Assembly (NCBI GenBank): GCA_903927495.1
Contig: CAIYNH010000020.1
Coordinates: forward strand, 1-5,694
Direction of reading: 5' to 3'
Source: an uncultured beta proteobacterium
GTDB lineage: Bacteria; Pseudomonadota; Gammaproteobacteria; Burkholderiales; Burkholderiaceae_C
DNA length: 5,694 nucleotides
Under the pieces are notes generated by a model that worked only from the letters and a program-made list of their open reading frames with translations, was not told the DNA's origin and searched no databases. Shown piece by piece: positions 1 to 5,538 of the stretch (its first letter is position 1; every line of letters begins with the position of its first letter). The translations under genes and the position numbers were made by a program.

Positions 1-554
1 CTGGCCAGTTTTTTCAGCACAACAAACAATTTTTCAACCGCCTGCGGTGTCAGCACTGAGGTGGGTTCGTCAAGAATCAAAAGTTGCGGATGGGTCAGCA
101 ATGCGCGGATGATTTCAACCCGCTGCATTTCACCCACGCTCAAGGTGTGCACTGGACGCTCAGGGTCAATATCAAGCCCGTACTCAGCAGCCTTGGCGGT
201 GATGCTTTGCGTAACCTGATCCAAACTCAGGTGTTTATTCAAACCCAACCAAACGTTTTCCGCCACGGTGATGGTGTCAAACAAGCTGAAGTGTTGAAAC
301 ACCATGCTGATTCCCAGCGCCCTTGCCTCCTGGGGGTTATTGATTTGAACGGTCTGTCCATTGAACAACACACTGCCCGCATCCGGCTTAACCGAGCCGT
401 AGATAATTTTCATCAGCGTGGATTTGCCTGCACCGTTTTCGCCCAGCACCGCATGGGTCTGCCCCGGCAAGACGCTCAGACTCACGTCGCTGTTGGCGAC
501 CACGCTGGGATAGCGTTTGGTAATACCAGAGAGTTGCAGTCGAGGTGTCGGCAT
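1..554 (-). CDS. ABC transporter ATP-binding protein, nucleoside/BMP type (N-terminal part, cut by window edge)
   Basis: This is the cytoplasmic ATPase subunit of an importer, read from the complement; 184 codons are visible and the C-terminal part lies outside the window. Seen: Walker A GENGAGKST (residues 38-46), Q-loop Gln87 in VFQHFSLFD, signature LSVGEMQR (138-145) and Walker B LLILDE (158-163) followed by PTSVLTPQ. The LSVGE-QRVEI signature and the FQHFSLFD segment are typical of the COG3845 group (YufO-like), whose members are about 500 residues with two fused ATPase domains and work with BMP-family lipoproteins and two permeases. Known substrates of the group are nucleosides and related compounds; purine or xanthine uptake here is inferred from the divergent xdhAB genes. 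The signature has Met143 where Gln is common, a mild change. The start is ATG at 554-552; no good Shine-Dalgarno precedes it, and the frame stays open upstream with TTG codons as weaker alternatives. Confidence 0.9.
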   Translation of the reverse strand, partial: MPTPRLQLSGITKRYPSVVANSDVSLSVLPGQTHAVLGENGAGKSTLMKIIYGSVKPDAGSVLFNGQTVQINNPQEARALGISMVFQHFSLFDTITVAENVWLGLNKHLSLDQVTQSITAKAAEYGLDIDPERPVHTLSVGEMQRVEIIRALLTHPQLLILDEPTSVLTPQAVEKLFVVLKKLA

Positions 555-662
555 GGACAAAATTGAGTTCAATGGACGAGACAGTATTTTGACTGGCAAA
601 AGGCTTGAAAATTGCTCCCTTTTAGGAACAAGGGTTAACGATAGGTAGTTTCTTCAGCAAGA

Positions 663-693
663 TTAGTGCCGAAAAATGTAAAAAGGCAACTAA
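663..693. promoter_or_regulatory. Imperfect inverted repeat upstream of xdhA, candidate operator
   Basis: TTAGTGCC (663-670) and GGCAACTAA (685-693) are inverted copies with one unpaired base, since the complement of the right arm reads TTAGTTGCC. The 14-nt spacer is A-rich. The right arm ends one base before the sigma-54-like element. That place fits a regulator-binding site or a bent-DNA site at the promoter; a transcribed hairpin is less likely because it lies upstream of the inferred transcription start. The bound protein is unknown. Confidence 0.35.
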
Positions 694-709
694 GGGCATA
701 ACATTTGCT
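694..709 (+). promoter_or_regulatory. Candidate sigma-54 (-24/-12) promoter of xdhAB
   Basis: The sequence GGGCATAACATTTGCT has GG (695-696) and GC (707-708) separated by exactly 10 nt, the spacing required by RpoN. Against TGGCACG-N4-TTGCW it matches GGCA and TTGCT and differs at three positions: the leading T and the C and G after GGCA. Transcription would begin near 720, giving a leader of about 110 nt. Sigma-54 control would suggest activation under nitrogen limitation by an NtrC-type protein, which fits use of purines as a nitrogen source. No clear NtrC palindrome was found in the 140 bases upstream. Confidence 0.4.
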
Positions 710-831
710 AGGCGAAAATATTATATTCATCCGACTTCATCACCTCAACATGTTACTTGCTCTATGCTAAAGCCAACCATGTGCCCATCCAATACCGTAC
801 ATCGTCACTCGCTAAAGTGCAAGCCTCGCCC

Positions 832-2298
832 ATGAATACACCCCTACTCAAATTTGTCTGGCGTGGCGAGATCGTTTCGCTGCACCATGTGCCGACCACT
901 CGCACCCTGTTGCAGGTGCTGCGCGAAGACCTAGCCAGCACTGGCACCAAGGAAGGATGCAACGAGGGCGATTGCGGCGCGTGCACCGTGGTACTGGGAG
1001 AAAAGTTCGGCGAACACATCAAATACAGCGCAATCAACAGTTGCATCCGCTTGGCGCACTCCATCAATGGCATGGCCTTGTGGACGGCACAGGATTTGGC
1101 GGCTCCGGACGGCACCCCTCACCCAGTGCAGCAAGCGCTATTGCAATGCCACGCCAGTCAGTGCGGTTTTTGCACACCAGGGTTTACCATGAGTCTGTTT
1201 GGAATGTACCAAAACCAGGCCTGCCAGGGCCAAGCCATCACCCGGATGGAGGCACAGGAGGCCTTATCGGGGAACCTTTGCCGCTGCACTGGCTACCGCC
1301 CCATTCTGCAGGCCGCACAGCACATGGCCAGCCTCCCTAGGGCAAGCCTTGACGAAACCGTATTACTACAACTATTAGAGCAGCTTACGCAAGCTGGACA
1401 AGCTCCAGAGGTCAGTTCTTTATATATTTGCCCGACCTCTCTGGGGCAACTGCTGAGCGCACGGGCGTCCAACCCCGGTGCACAAATCGTGGCCGGCTGC
1501 ACCGATGTGGGATTGTGGGTAAACAAATTGCACATGGATTTTGAAAAAGTGCTGGATATCAGCCGTGTCGCCGAGCTCAGGAAAATTGAAAAGCGCGCTG
1601 GACAAACTGTCATCGGCGCGGCAGTAACCTTGTCTGAGGCATTCGCAGCACTAGAGACTGATCGACCCCAGTTACACACTTTTTTCAGCCGTTTCGCTGG
1701 ATTGCCGGTGCGCAACTCCGGCACACTGGGTGGCAATGTGGCCAACGGTTCACCCATCGGTGATTCAATGCCGATGTTGATTTCCTTGCGATCCACAGTG
1801 GTTTTGGCAAGCCTACGCGGCGAGCGAGAATTGCCGCTGGAGGCGCTCTATACCGGCTACCGCAAAAATGTGATGGCAGCAGACGAAGTGCTGACCTGGA
1901 TCAAGGTGCCAACCCCTGAACCCGATGAATTCATGCGGGTCTACAAGGTATCAAAGCGCTTTGAGGACGATATTTCTGCGGTTTGCCTGGCAGTTAGTTT
2001 GAATTTGAAAGACGGTAAGTGCGTGCGCGCCTCCCTCGGCGTTGGTGGCGTAGCAGCTACCCCAGTGCGTGCGGTACAAACCGAGACCGCACTAGCTGGA
2101 ATACCCTTGACGCAAGACACCGTGTCACAGGCAATCGTCACGCTGCGAGGCGAATTCCAGCCCATTTCTGATGTGCGCGCGTCAAGCAGTTACCGGACCC
2201 AGGTGCTGGGCAATCTACTGCAGCGTTTTTATCTGGAAAGCCAGGGACAAAGTCACACCAACCTGGCTGATTTCTCGCTAAAAGGAGACTTGTCATGA
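832..2298 (+). CDS. xdhA: Xanthine dehydrogenase small subunit (2Fe-2S and FAD domains), XdhA
   Basis: XdhA carries electrons from the molybdenum site in XdhB through two [2Fe-2S] clusters to FAD and then NAD+, in cytoplasmic oxidation of hypoxanthine and xanthine to urate. The product is 488 aa, a usual length. Seen: plant-type ferredoxin cluster ligands Cys43, Cys48, Cys51 and Cys71; second cluster ligands Cys111 and Cys114 (CGFCTPG) and Cys150 and Cys152 (LCRCTGYRP); FAD-binding segments at about 218-230 (IVAGCTDVG) and 296-314 (SGTLGGNVANGSPIGD); and the CO-dehydrogenase flavoprotein C-terminal domain at about 367-465. No ligand is missing. The start is taken as ATG 832, because the protein from there (MNTPLLKFVWRGE) matches the family N-terminus. 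TTG 757 and GTG 781 are in frame but would add up to 25 residues with no family likeness. No clear Shine-Dalgarno precedes the ATG. The gene overlaps xdhB by 4 nt, so the two are translationally coupled. Confidence 0.95.
   Translation: MNTPLLKFVWRGEIVSLHHVPTTRTLLQVLREDLASTGTKEGCNEGDCGACTVVLGEKFGEHIKYSAINSCIRLAHSINGMALWTAQDLAAPDGTPHPVQQALLQCHASQCGFCTPGFTMSLFGMYQNQACQGQAITRMEAQEALSGNLCRCTGYRPILQAAQHMASLPRASLDETVLLQLLEQLTQAGQAPEVSSLYICPTSLGQLLSARASNPGAQIVAGCTDVGLWVNKLHMDFEKVLDISRVAELRKIEKRAGQTVIGAAVTLSEAFAALETDRPQLHTFFSRFAGLPVRNSGTLGGNVANGSPIGDSMPMLISLRSTVVLASLRGERELPLEALYTGYRKNVMAADEVLTWIKVPTPEPDEFMRVYKVSKRFEDDISAVCLAVSLNLKDGKCVRASLGVGGVAATPVRAVQTETALAGIPLTQDTVSQAIVTLRGEFQPISDVRASSSYRTQVLGNLLQRFYLESQGQSHTNLADFSLKGDLS
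2282..2287 (+). promoter_or_regulatory. Shine-Dalgarno of xdhB inside the end of xdhA
   Basis: AAGGAG lies 7 nt before the xdhB ATG at 2295 and within the last codons of xdhA. It fixes the xdhB start and contrasts with the absence of a visible Shine-Dalgarno before xdhA. Confidence 0.85.
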
Positions 2299-4628
2299 GC
2301 ACGCACCATGATGCCAGTGGCTCCTCTGAACCCCATGAGAGTGCCAGCGCTCAGGTCGCCGGAGCTGCACCCTATGTGGATGACATTGCGGAGGTGCGTG
2401 GCACACTGCACGGCGCGCCTATCCTGTCGAACCAGGCGCATGGCAAATTGCGCGCTGTGGATGCCAGCGTGGCTTTGAAAATGCCGGGCGTGCGCGCCGT
2501 GGTGCTGGCCGGCGACGTGCCTGGCAACTCCATGTTGGCCGCCTTTGCCGCAGACGAGCCGGTATTTGCCACAGATATGGTGCAACACTTGGGCCAGGTG
2601 ATCGGACTGGTAGTGGCAGACAGCGTGCAGCAGGCACGTCGGGCTGCCAAGCACGTCAAACTTGACATTGAAGCCTGGCCCGCCATCCTGAATGTAAAGG
2701 ATGCGCTGGCGACTCAAAGCTATGTGTTGCCGCCGGTATTTGTCAAACGGGGCAATGCTACACAGGCAATAGCGCGGGCCCCGCACACCTTGAGCGGCAC
2801 GCTCGAAGTCGGAGGCCAGGAGCATTTTTACCTTGAAGGTCAAATTGCCTATGCGCTACCCCAGGAACAAAACCAGTGGCTGATCCATTCCAGCACCCAG
2901 CATCCAGGCGAAGTACAGCACTGGGTCGCGCATGCCCTAGGGCTTGACAACCACGCAGTGCGGGTCGAATGCCGGCGTCTTGGGGGTGGCTTTGGTGGCA
3001 AAGAAACCCAGGCCGGGCACCTCGCCGTTTGGGCCGCAGTGGCGGCCAATAAAGTCAAGCGACCCGTAAAACTGCGCCTGGATCGAGATGACGACTTTAT
3101 GGTGACCGGCAAACGCCACCCTTTCAGCTACGAATACACCGTGGGTTTTGACAACACCGGCAGATTGTCCGGTTTGAAGCTGATGATGGCGGCACACTGT
3201 GGCTTTAGTGCTGACCTGTCAGGACCGGTTGCGGACCGCGCGGTGTTCCACGCCGACAACGCTTACTTTTTGCAAGATGTCGAAATTGCCTCGTTCCGCT
3301 GCAAGCTCAACACCCAGAGCCACACCGCTTTCAGGGGTTTTGGTGGGCCGCAAGGCATGATCGTTACCGAAACCATCATGAGCGACATCGCCCAATATTT
3401 GAGCTTGGATCCGTTGGAAGTACGCAAACGCAACCTGTACTCAGACGAGTTCGTCAAGTCCTCTACTGAGGGGATTGCTCCAATGGATGCCGAACAGCGC
3501 AACACGACCCACTATGGCATGCAGGTAGAGGGCAATATACTGCCTGAATTACTATCAAAATTAGAGCTGTCATCGCAGTACCATAAGCGTCAGGAAGAGA
3601 TTTCAGCATGGAATGCTCAGAACGCCACAATCAAGCGCGCCATCGCCATCACACCAGTTAAATTTGGCATCAGCTTCACGGCAACTTTGTTTAACCAGGC
3701 CGGTGCGCTGGTACATGTGTATCTGGACGGCAGTGTTCAGGTCAATCATGGTGGGGTGGAAATGGGGCAAGGTCTTAACACCAAAGTGGCGCAGATCGTG
3801 GCCGATGAACTTGGCGTGCCATTCAATCGCATCTTGGTCACTGCCAGCGACACCAGCAAAATCCCCAACGCATCGGCCACTGCGGCCTCCACAGGTACTG
3901 ACCTGAATGGCCGGGCGGCCCAGTTTGCTGCCCGGCACGTGCGGGACAACCTGGCAGCATTTGCGGCGGGACTCGATGGCGTAGGTGCCGGTTCAGTCAG
4001 ATTTAAGAATGGATTGGTAGAGACCTTCAAGAGCGCACGGCGCTTCGATGAAGTCGTGAAATTGGCTTATGCCAACCGCATCCAGCTCTGGAGCGATGGT
4101 TTTTACCGCACACCGAAGATTCACTACGACAAAACAACCCTCAGCGGCCGCCCTTTTTACTATTTTTCTTACGGTGCTGCGTGCTCCGAGGTGGCGATTG
4201 ACACCCTCACAGGCGAGAGTCGTGTGCTCGCGGTGGACATTCTTCATGATGTCGGCCAATCGATCAATCCGGCCATCGACATCGGTCAGATTGAGGGCGG
4301 TTTCGTGCAAGGCATGGGTTGGCTGACAACCGAGCAATTGGTCTGGAACATGCAGGGCAAACTCACCACGCACGCACCCAGCACCTACAAAATCCCGACC
4401 GCCGGCGATGTCCCAGAGCACTTCAAAATTGATTTATGGCCGCAGCACAACCACGAGGACAACGTCTTTGGCTCAAAAGCCGTGGGAGAACCGCCGTTCA
4501 TGCTGGCCATCAGCGTCTATGAAGCCTTGCGAGAAGCCGTGCGTCAAGGTCGGATTGGCAAGCAGCCAGTCACGCTCACGGCACCGGCCACGCCCGAGAA
4601 CGTGTTGCACGCGCTGCAGAATTACTGA
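2295..4628 (+). CDS. xdhB: Xanthine dehydrogenase large (molybdopterin-binding) subunit, XdhB
   Basis: This is the catalytic subunit, which hydroxylates hypoxanthine and xanthine at the molybdenum cofactor and pairs with XdhA as an (AB)2 enzyme. At 777 aa it has a normal length. The first part (about 16-125) is the aldehyde oxidase/xanthine dehydrogenase a/b hammerhead domain; the rest is the molybdopterin-binding region. By comparison with bovine XDH, the active-site residues are all present: Gln175 in GGQEHFYLE (bovine Q767), Glu236 in GGGFGGKE (E802), Arg315 in ADRAVFH (R880), Phe349 in AFRGFGGPQG (F914), Phe461 and Thr462 in FGISFT (F1009/T1010), and the base Glu732 in SKAVGEPP (E1261). 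The Glu/Arg pair E236 and R315 that favours purines over aldehydes supports xanthine dehydrogenase rather than aldehyde oxidase. The start has a strong Shine-Dalgarno and overlaps xdhA as ATGA. No xdhC follows. Confidence 0.96.
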   Translation: MSTHHDASGSSEPHESASAQVAGAAPYVDDIAEVRGTLHGAPILSNQAHGKLRAVDASVALKMPGVRAVVLAGDVPGNSMLAAFAADEPVFATDMVQHLGQVIGLVVADSVQQARRAAKHVKLDIEAWPAILNVKDALATQSYVLPPVFVKRGNATQAIARAPHTLSGTLEVGGQEHFYLEGQIAYALPQEQNQWLIHSSTQHPGEVQHWVAHALGLDNHAVRVECRRLGGGFGGKETQAGHLAVWAAVAANKVKRPVKLRLDRDDDFMVTGKRHPFSYEYTVGFDNTGRLSGLKLMMAAHCGFSADLSGPVADRAVFHADNAYFLQDVEIASFRCKLNTQSHTAFRGFGGPQGMIVTETIMSDIAQYLSLDPLEVRKRNLYSDEFVKSSTEGIAPMDAEQRNTTHYGMQVEGNILPELLSKLELSSQYHKRQEEISAWNAQNATIKRAIAITPVKFGISFTATLFNQAGALVHVYLDGSVQVNHGGVEMGQGLNTKVAQIVADELGVPFNRILVTASDTSKIPNASATAASTGTDLNGRAAQFAARHVRDNLAAFAAGLDGVGAGSVRFKNGLVETFKSARRFDEVVKLAYANRIQLWSDGFYRTPKIHYDKTTLSGRPFYYFSYGAACSEVAIDTLTGESRVLAVDILHDVGQSINPAIDIGQIEGGFVQGMGWLTTEQLVWNMQGKLTTHAPSTYKIPTAGDVPEHFKIDLWPQHNHEDNVFGSKAVGEPPFMLAISVYEALREAVRQGRIGKQPVTLTAPATPENVLHALQNY

Positions 4629-4635
4629 GGTTAAT

Positions 4636-4662
4636 TCCGGCGAATTCTCGCCAATCACCGGA
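4636..4662. repeat. Two competing short inverted repeats after xdhB
   Basis: GGCGA (4639-4643) and TCGCC (4648-4652) form a perfect 5-bp stem with loop ATTC. TCCGG (4636-4640) and CCGGA (4658-4662) form an alternative 5-bp stem that would cover part of the GGAGG at 4660-4664. The two stems share G4639 and G4640. No T-run follows on either strand, so neither is a convincing intrinsic terminator for the convergent genes, although the location fits one. Confidence 0.35.
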
Positions 4663-4670
4663 GGCACTCA

Positions 4671-4733
4671 ATGGATTGCTTGACCAAAGGGAAAATCCAG
4701 CGCGTGATGGACCGCTCAAACTCCTGCCAATGA
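4671..4733 (+). CDS. Possible 20-residue small ORF (or gene remnant) after xdhB
   Basis: GGAGG (4660-4664) lies 6 nt before ATG 4671, the best Shine-Dalgarno and start pair in the window apart from xdhB. The frame encodes MDCLTKGKIQRVMDRSNSCQ and stops at TGA 4731-4733, overlapping the antisense 3' end of the regulator gene by 18 nt. It starts 42 nt after the xdhB stop, so it would be read from the same transcript. No recognised family, signal peptide or membrane segment is seen; the peptide is basic with two Cys. It could be a true small protein, the surviving 5' end of a lost third operon gene, or chance. I do not recognise an XdhC N-terminus in it. Confidence 0.25.
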   Translation: MDCLTKGKIQRVMDRSNSCQ

Positions 4734-5339
4734 ACGCAGTCTGGTCGGGTTCAGCAGGTTGAGCACACGCCCTGACCCACTGATCAGGCTTTGCTCGCGC
4801 AAGTTCCGCAAGACCCGCGAAAAAGTCTCGGGTGCTATGCCGAGTTGCGCCGCAATGCTGCGTTTGCGTTGCTGCAACTCAACCGCCAACTGGCCTTTGT
4901 CTACAGAGTGAGCATGGCTGAGCAACCACTCAGCGCAACGCGCCTCGGCATCTTTGGACAAGCGGCTGATGCCAAACTCGGTTTGCCTGCGGTGCGCCAT
5001 CGCAACGTCTTTCAGCACCGCCTGGGCCGGCTCGGGCATATTGTCAATAGCATTGTGGAAATCTGCCAATGTCACGCAGCGCACGATCACTTCAGTATCG
5101 GCAATCGCATCGACCAAGCACGGCAAATTCAGCACCACTGAACTCGCATCGAGCCAACAAGGCCCCTCCAGCACGCCAATTTGGTGTTCAAGCACCTCTT
5201 CAGCCAGAATGCCCAGCGCCACCCGACCCGTTTCAATGTAGCTGACCAACCCAACTTCTGCACCACGCTGTAGCAAAATCTGCCCCCTGGCAACGCGATG
5301 CTGTCGGGCCGATGGTGCAATAGTATTGATGCTGAACAT
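4716..5339 (-). CDS. Crp/Fnr-superfamily transcriptional regulator
   Basis: This is a cytoplasmic DNA-binding regulator of 207 aa. Seen: an N-terminal double-stranded beta-helix sensor domain (about 1-95, with GQILLQRGAEVG and YIETGRVAL typical of cyclic-nucleotide-binding folds), a dimerisation helix (about 96-125) and a C-terminal winged helix (about 130-200). The recognition helix carries ETFSR (171-175), the E-x-x-S-R arrangement of FNR-type proteins that reads TTGA half-sites. The N-terminal Cys cluster of FNR is absent; the four cysteines (61, 74, 88, 135) are scattered. The phosphate-binding cassette of CRP is also not recognisable, so neither an O2-sensing 4Fe-4S cluster nor cAMP binding is expected. 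A DNR-like (NO/heme) or other ligand is possible but unproven. ATG 5339 was chosen; TTG 5363, eight codons upstream, is the alternative. The gene converges with xdhB and diverges from the deaminase gene, with an FNR-type box in the shared upstream region. Confidence 0.9.
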   Translation of the reverse strand: MFSINTIAPSARQHRVARGQILLQRGAEVGLVSYIETGRVALGILAEEVLEHQIGVLEGPCWLDASSVVLNLPCLVDAIADTEVIVRCVTLADFHNAIDNMPEPAQAVLKDVAMAHRRQTEFGISRLSKDAEARCAEWLLSHAHSVDKGQLAVELQQRKRSIAAQLGIAPETFSRVLRNLREQSLISGSGRVLNLLNPTRLRSLAGV

Positions 5340-5373
5340 GTTGCCACTTTGCCTTGCTTGCAACTTACTAACC

Positions 5374-5387
5374 TTGAGCTAAATCAA
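5374..5387. promoter_or_regulatory. FNR/DNR-type binding box
   Basis: TTGAG-CTAA-ATCAA matches the FNR/ANR/DNR consensus TTGAT-N4-ATCAA at nine of ten specified bases with correct spacing. Its centre is about 41 nt upstream of the regulator ATG and about 158 nt upstream of the amidohydrolase ATG. The neighbouring regulator carries an FNR-like recognition helix (ETFSR), so autoregulation or control of the deaminase by that protein is plausible. A separate FNR or ANR protein could also use the site. Confidence 0.6.
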
Positions 5388-5464
5388 ATCGACTGCAAAA
5401 ATAACCAATATTTAACAATGGTAAAACTTGCAATCGTGTTGCGCTGTCTTCTCAAAAGGTCATC

Positions 5465-5478
5465 GTCTGCAATCAGAC
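5465..5478 (+). promoter_or_regulatory. Small hairpin ahead of a GGAGG in the deaminase leader
   Basis: GTCTG (5465-5469) and CAGAC (5474-5478) form a perfect 5-bp stem with loop CAAT, 4 nt before GGAGG (5483-5487). An alternative pairing, AGGTC (5457-5461) with GACCT (5476-5480), excludes it. This could be an RNA structure affecting ribosome access, or chance; no known riboswitch was recognised. Confidence 0.25.
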
Positions 5479-5482
5479 CTCT

Positions 5483-5519
5483 GGAGGCTGACGCTTTAAT
5501 GCGATCATTGACCGCTTGA
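5483..5519 (+). other. Shine-Dalgarno plus hexapeptide frame in the deaminase leader
   Basis: GGAGG (5483-5487) lies 11 nt before ATG 5499, which opens MRSLTA and stops at TGA 5517-5519, 19 nt before the deaminase ATG. It is out of frame with the deaminase. It may be a minigene that allows reinitiation at 5539, a displaced ribosome binding site, or chance. Confidence 0.25.
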
Positions 5520-5538
5520 CCATTCGACCATTCGACCT
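5507..5538 (+). repeat. Four imperfect 8-bp tandem repeats ending at the deaminase start codon
   Basis: The units are ATTGACCG, CTTGACCA, TTCGACCA and TTCGACCT, with the core GACC at 5510, 5518, 5526 and 5534, a strict 8-bp period. The last unit ends at the base before ATG 5539. The array fills the place where a Shine-Dalgarno is expected and contains none. It could have arisen by slippage; units 3 and 4 differ at one base only. Confidence 0.75.

Larger units (their letters stand above)
555..831. other. Divergent intergenic region between the ABC ATPase gene and xdhA
   Basis: No credible gene is seen here. Contents from left to right: a weak CCCTT/AAGGG hairpin (617-634), an imperfect inverted repeat (663-693), a sigma-54-like element (694-709), an AT-rich patch (715-727), then a leader of about 110 nt to the xdhA ATG. 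The leader holds a six-codon frame (750-770, MLLALC) and a 4-bp CACT/AGTG hairpin (806-819). No Shine-Dalgarno stands before any candidate xdhA start. No good sigma-70 promoter for the minus-strand gene was found; TTGACT at 589-594 lacks a partner -10 at a proper distance. Confidence 0.6.
5340..5538. other. Divergent intergenic region between the regulator and the amidohydrolase
   Basis: This region holds an FNR-type box (5374-5387), an AT-rich tract (5401-5416), a small hairpin (5465-5478), a Shine-Dalgarno-like GGAGG (5483-5487), a six-codon frame (5499-5519) and a tandem octamer array (5507-5538). No strong sigma-70 promoter was identified. If an activator bound the box at -41.5 for the rightward gene, transcription would start near 5422 and the -10 would lie in the AT-rich tract around 5409-5415. 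Confidence 0.55.

Noticed and set aside
84..566. 160-codon plus-strand frame
   Set aside because: It is the antisense of the ABC ATPase, whose complement carries Walker A, signature and Walker B in order; the plus-strand product has no recognisable domain.
617..634. CCCTT/AAGGG hairpin as a terminator
   Set aside because: It has a short 5-bp stem with an 8-nt loop and no T-run on either strand, and it lies in a divergent region where no transcript ends.
806..819. CACT/AGTG hairpin just before xdhA as a riboswitch stem
   Set aside because: The stem is only 4 bp and no conserved riboswitch core was recognised around it.
757..831. 25-residue N-terminal extension of XdhA from TTG 757 or GTG 781
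   Set aside because: There is no Shine-Dalgarno before these codons and no likeness to XdhA N-termini; homology begins just after ATG 832.
2253..2843. 196-codon minus-strand frame
   Set aside because: It lies opposite xdhB, which has complete family motifs; the product has no family likeness.
3993..4421. 142-codon minus-strand frame
   Set aside because: It is antisense within the conserved molybdopterin-binding region of XdhB, with no independent start signal or domain.
4791..5141. 116-codon plus-strand frame opposite the regulator
   Set aside because: The minus strand encodes a convincing Crp/Fnr winged helix here; the plus-strand frame is a shadow.
5419..5435. Second sigma-54-like element upstream of the deaminase
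   Set aside because: TGG and TTGC are present, but GG and GC are separated by 8 nt instead of the required 10.
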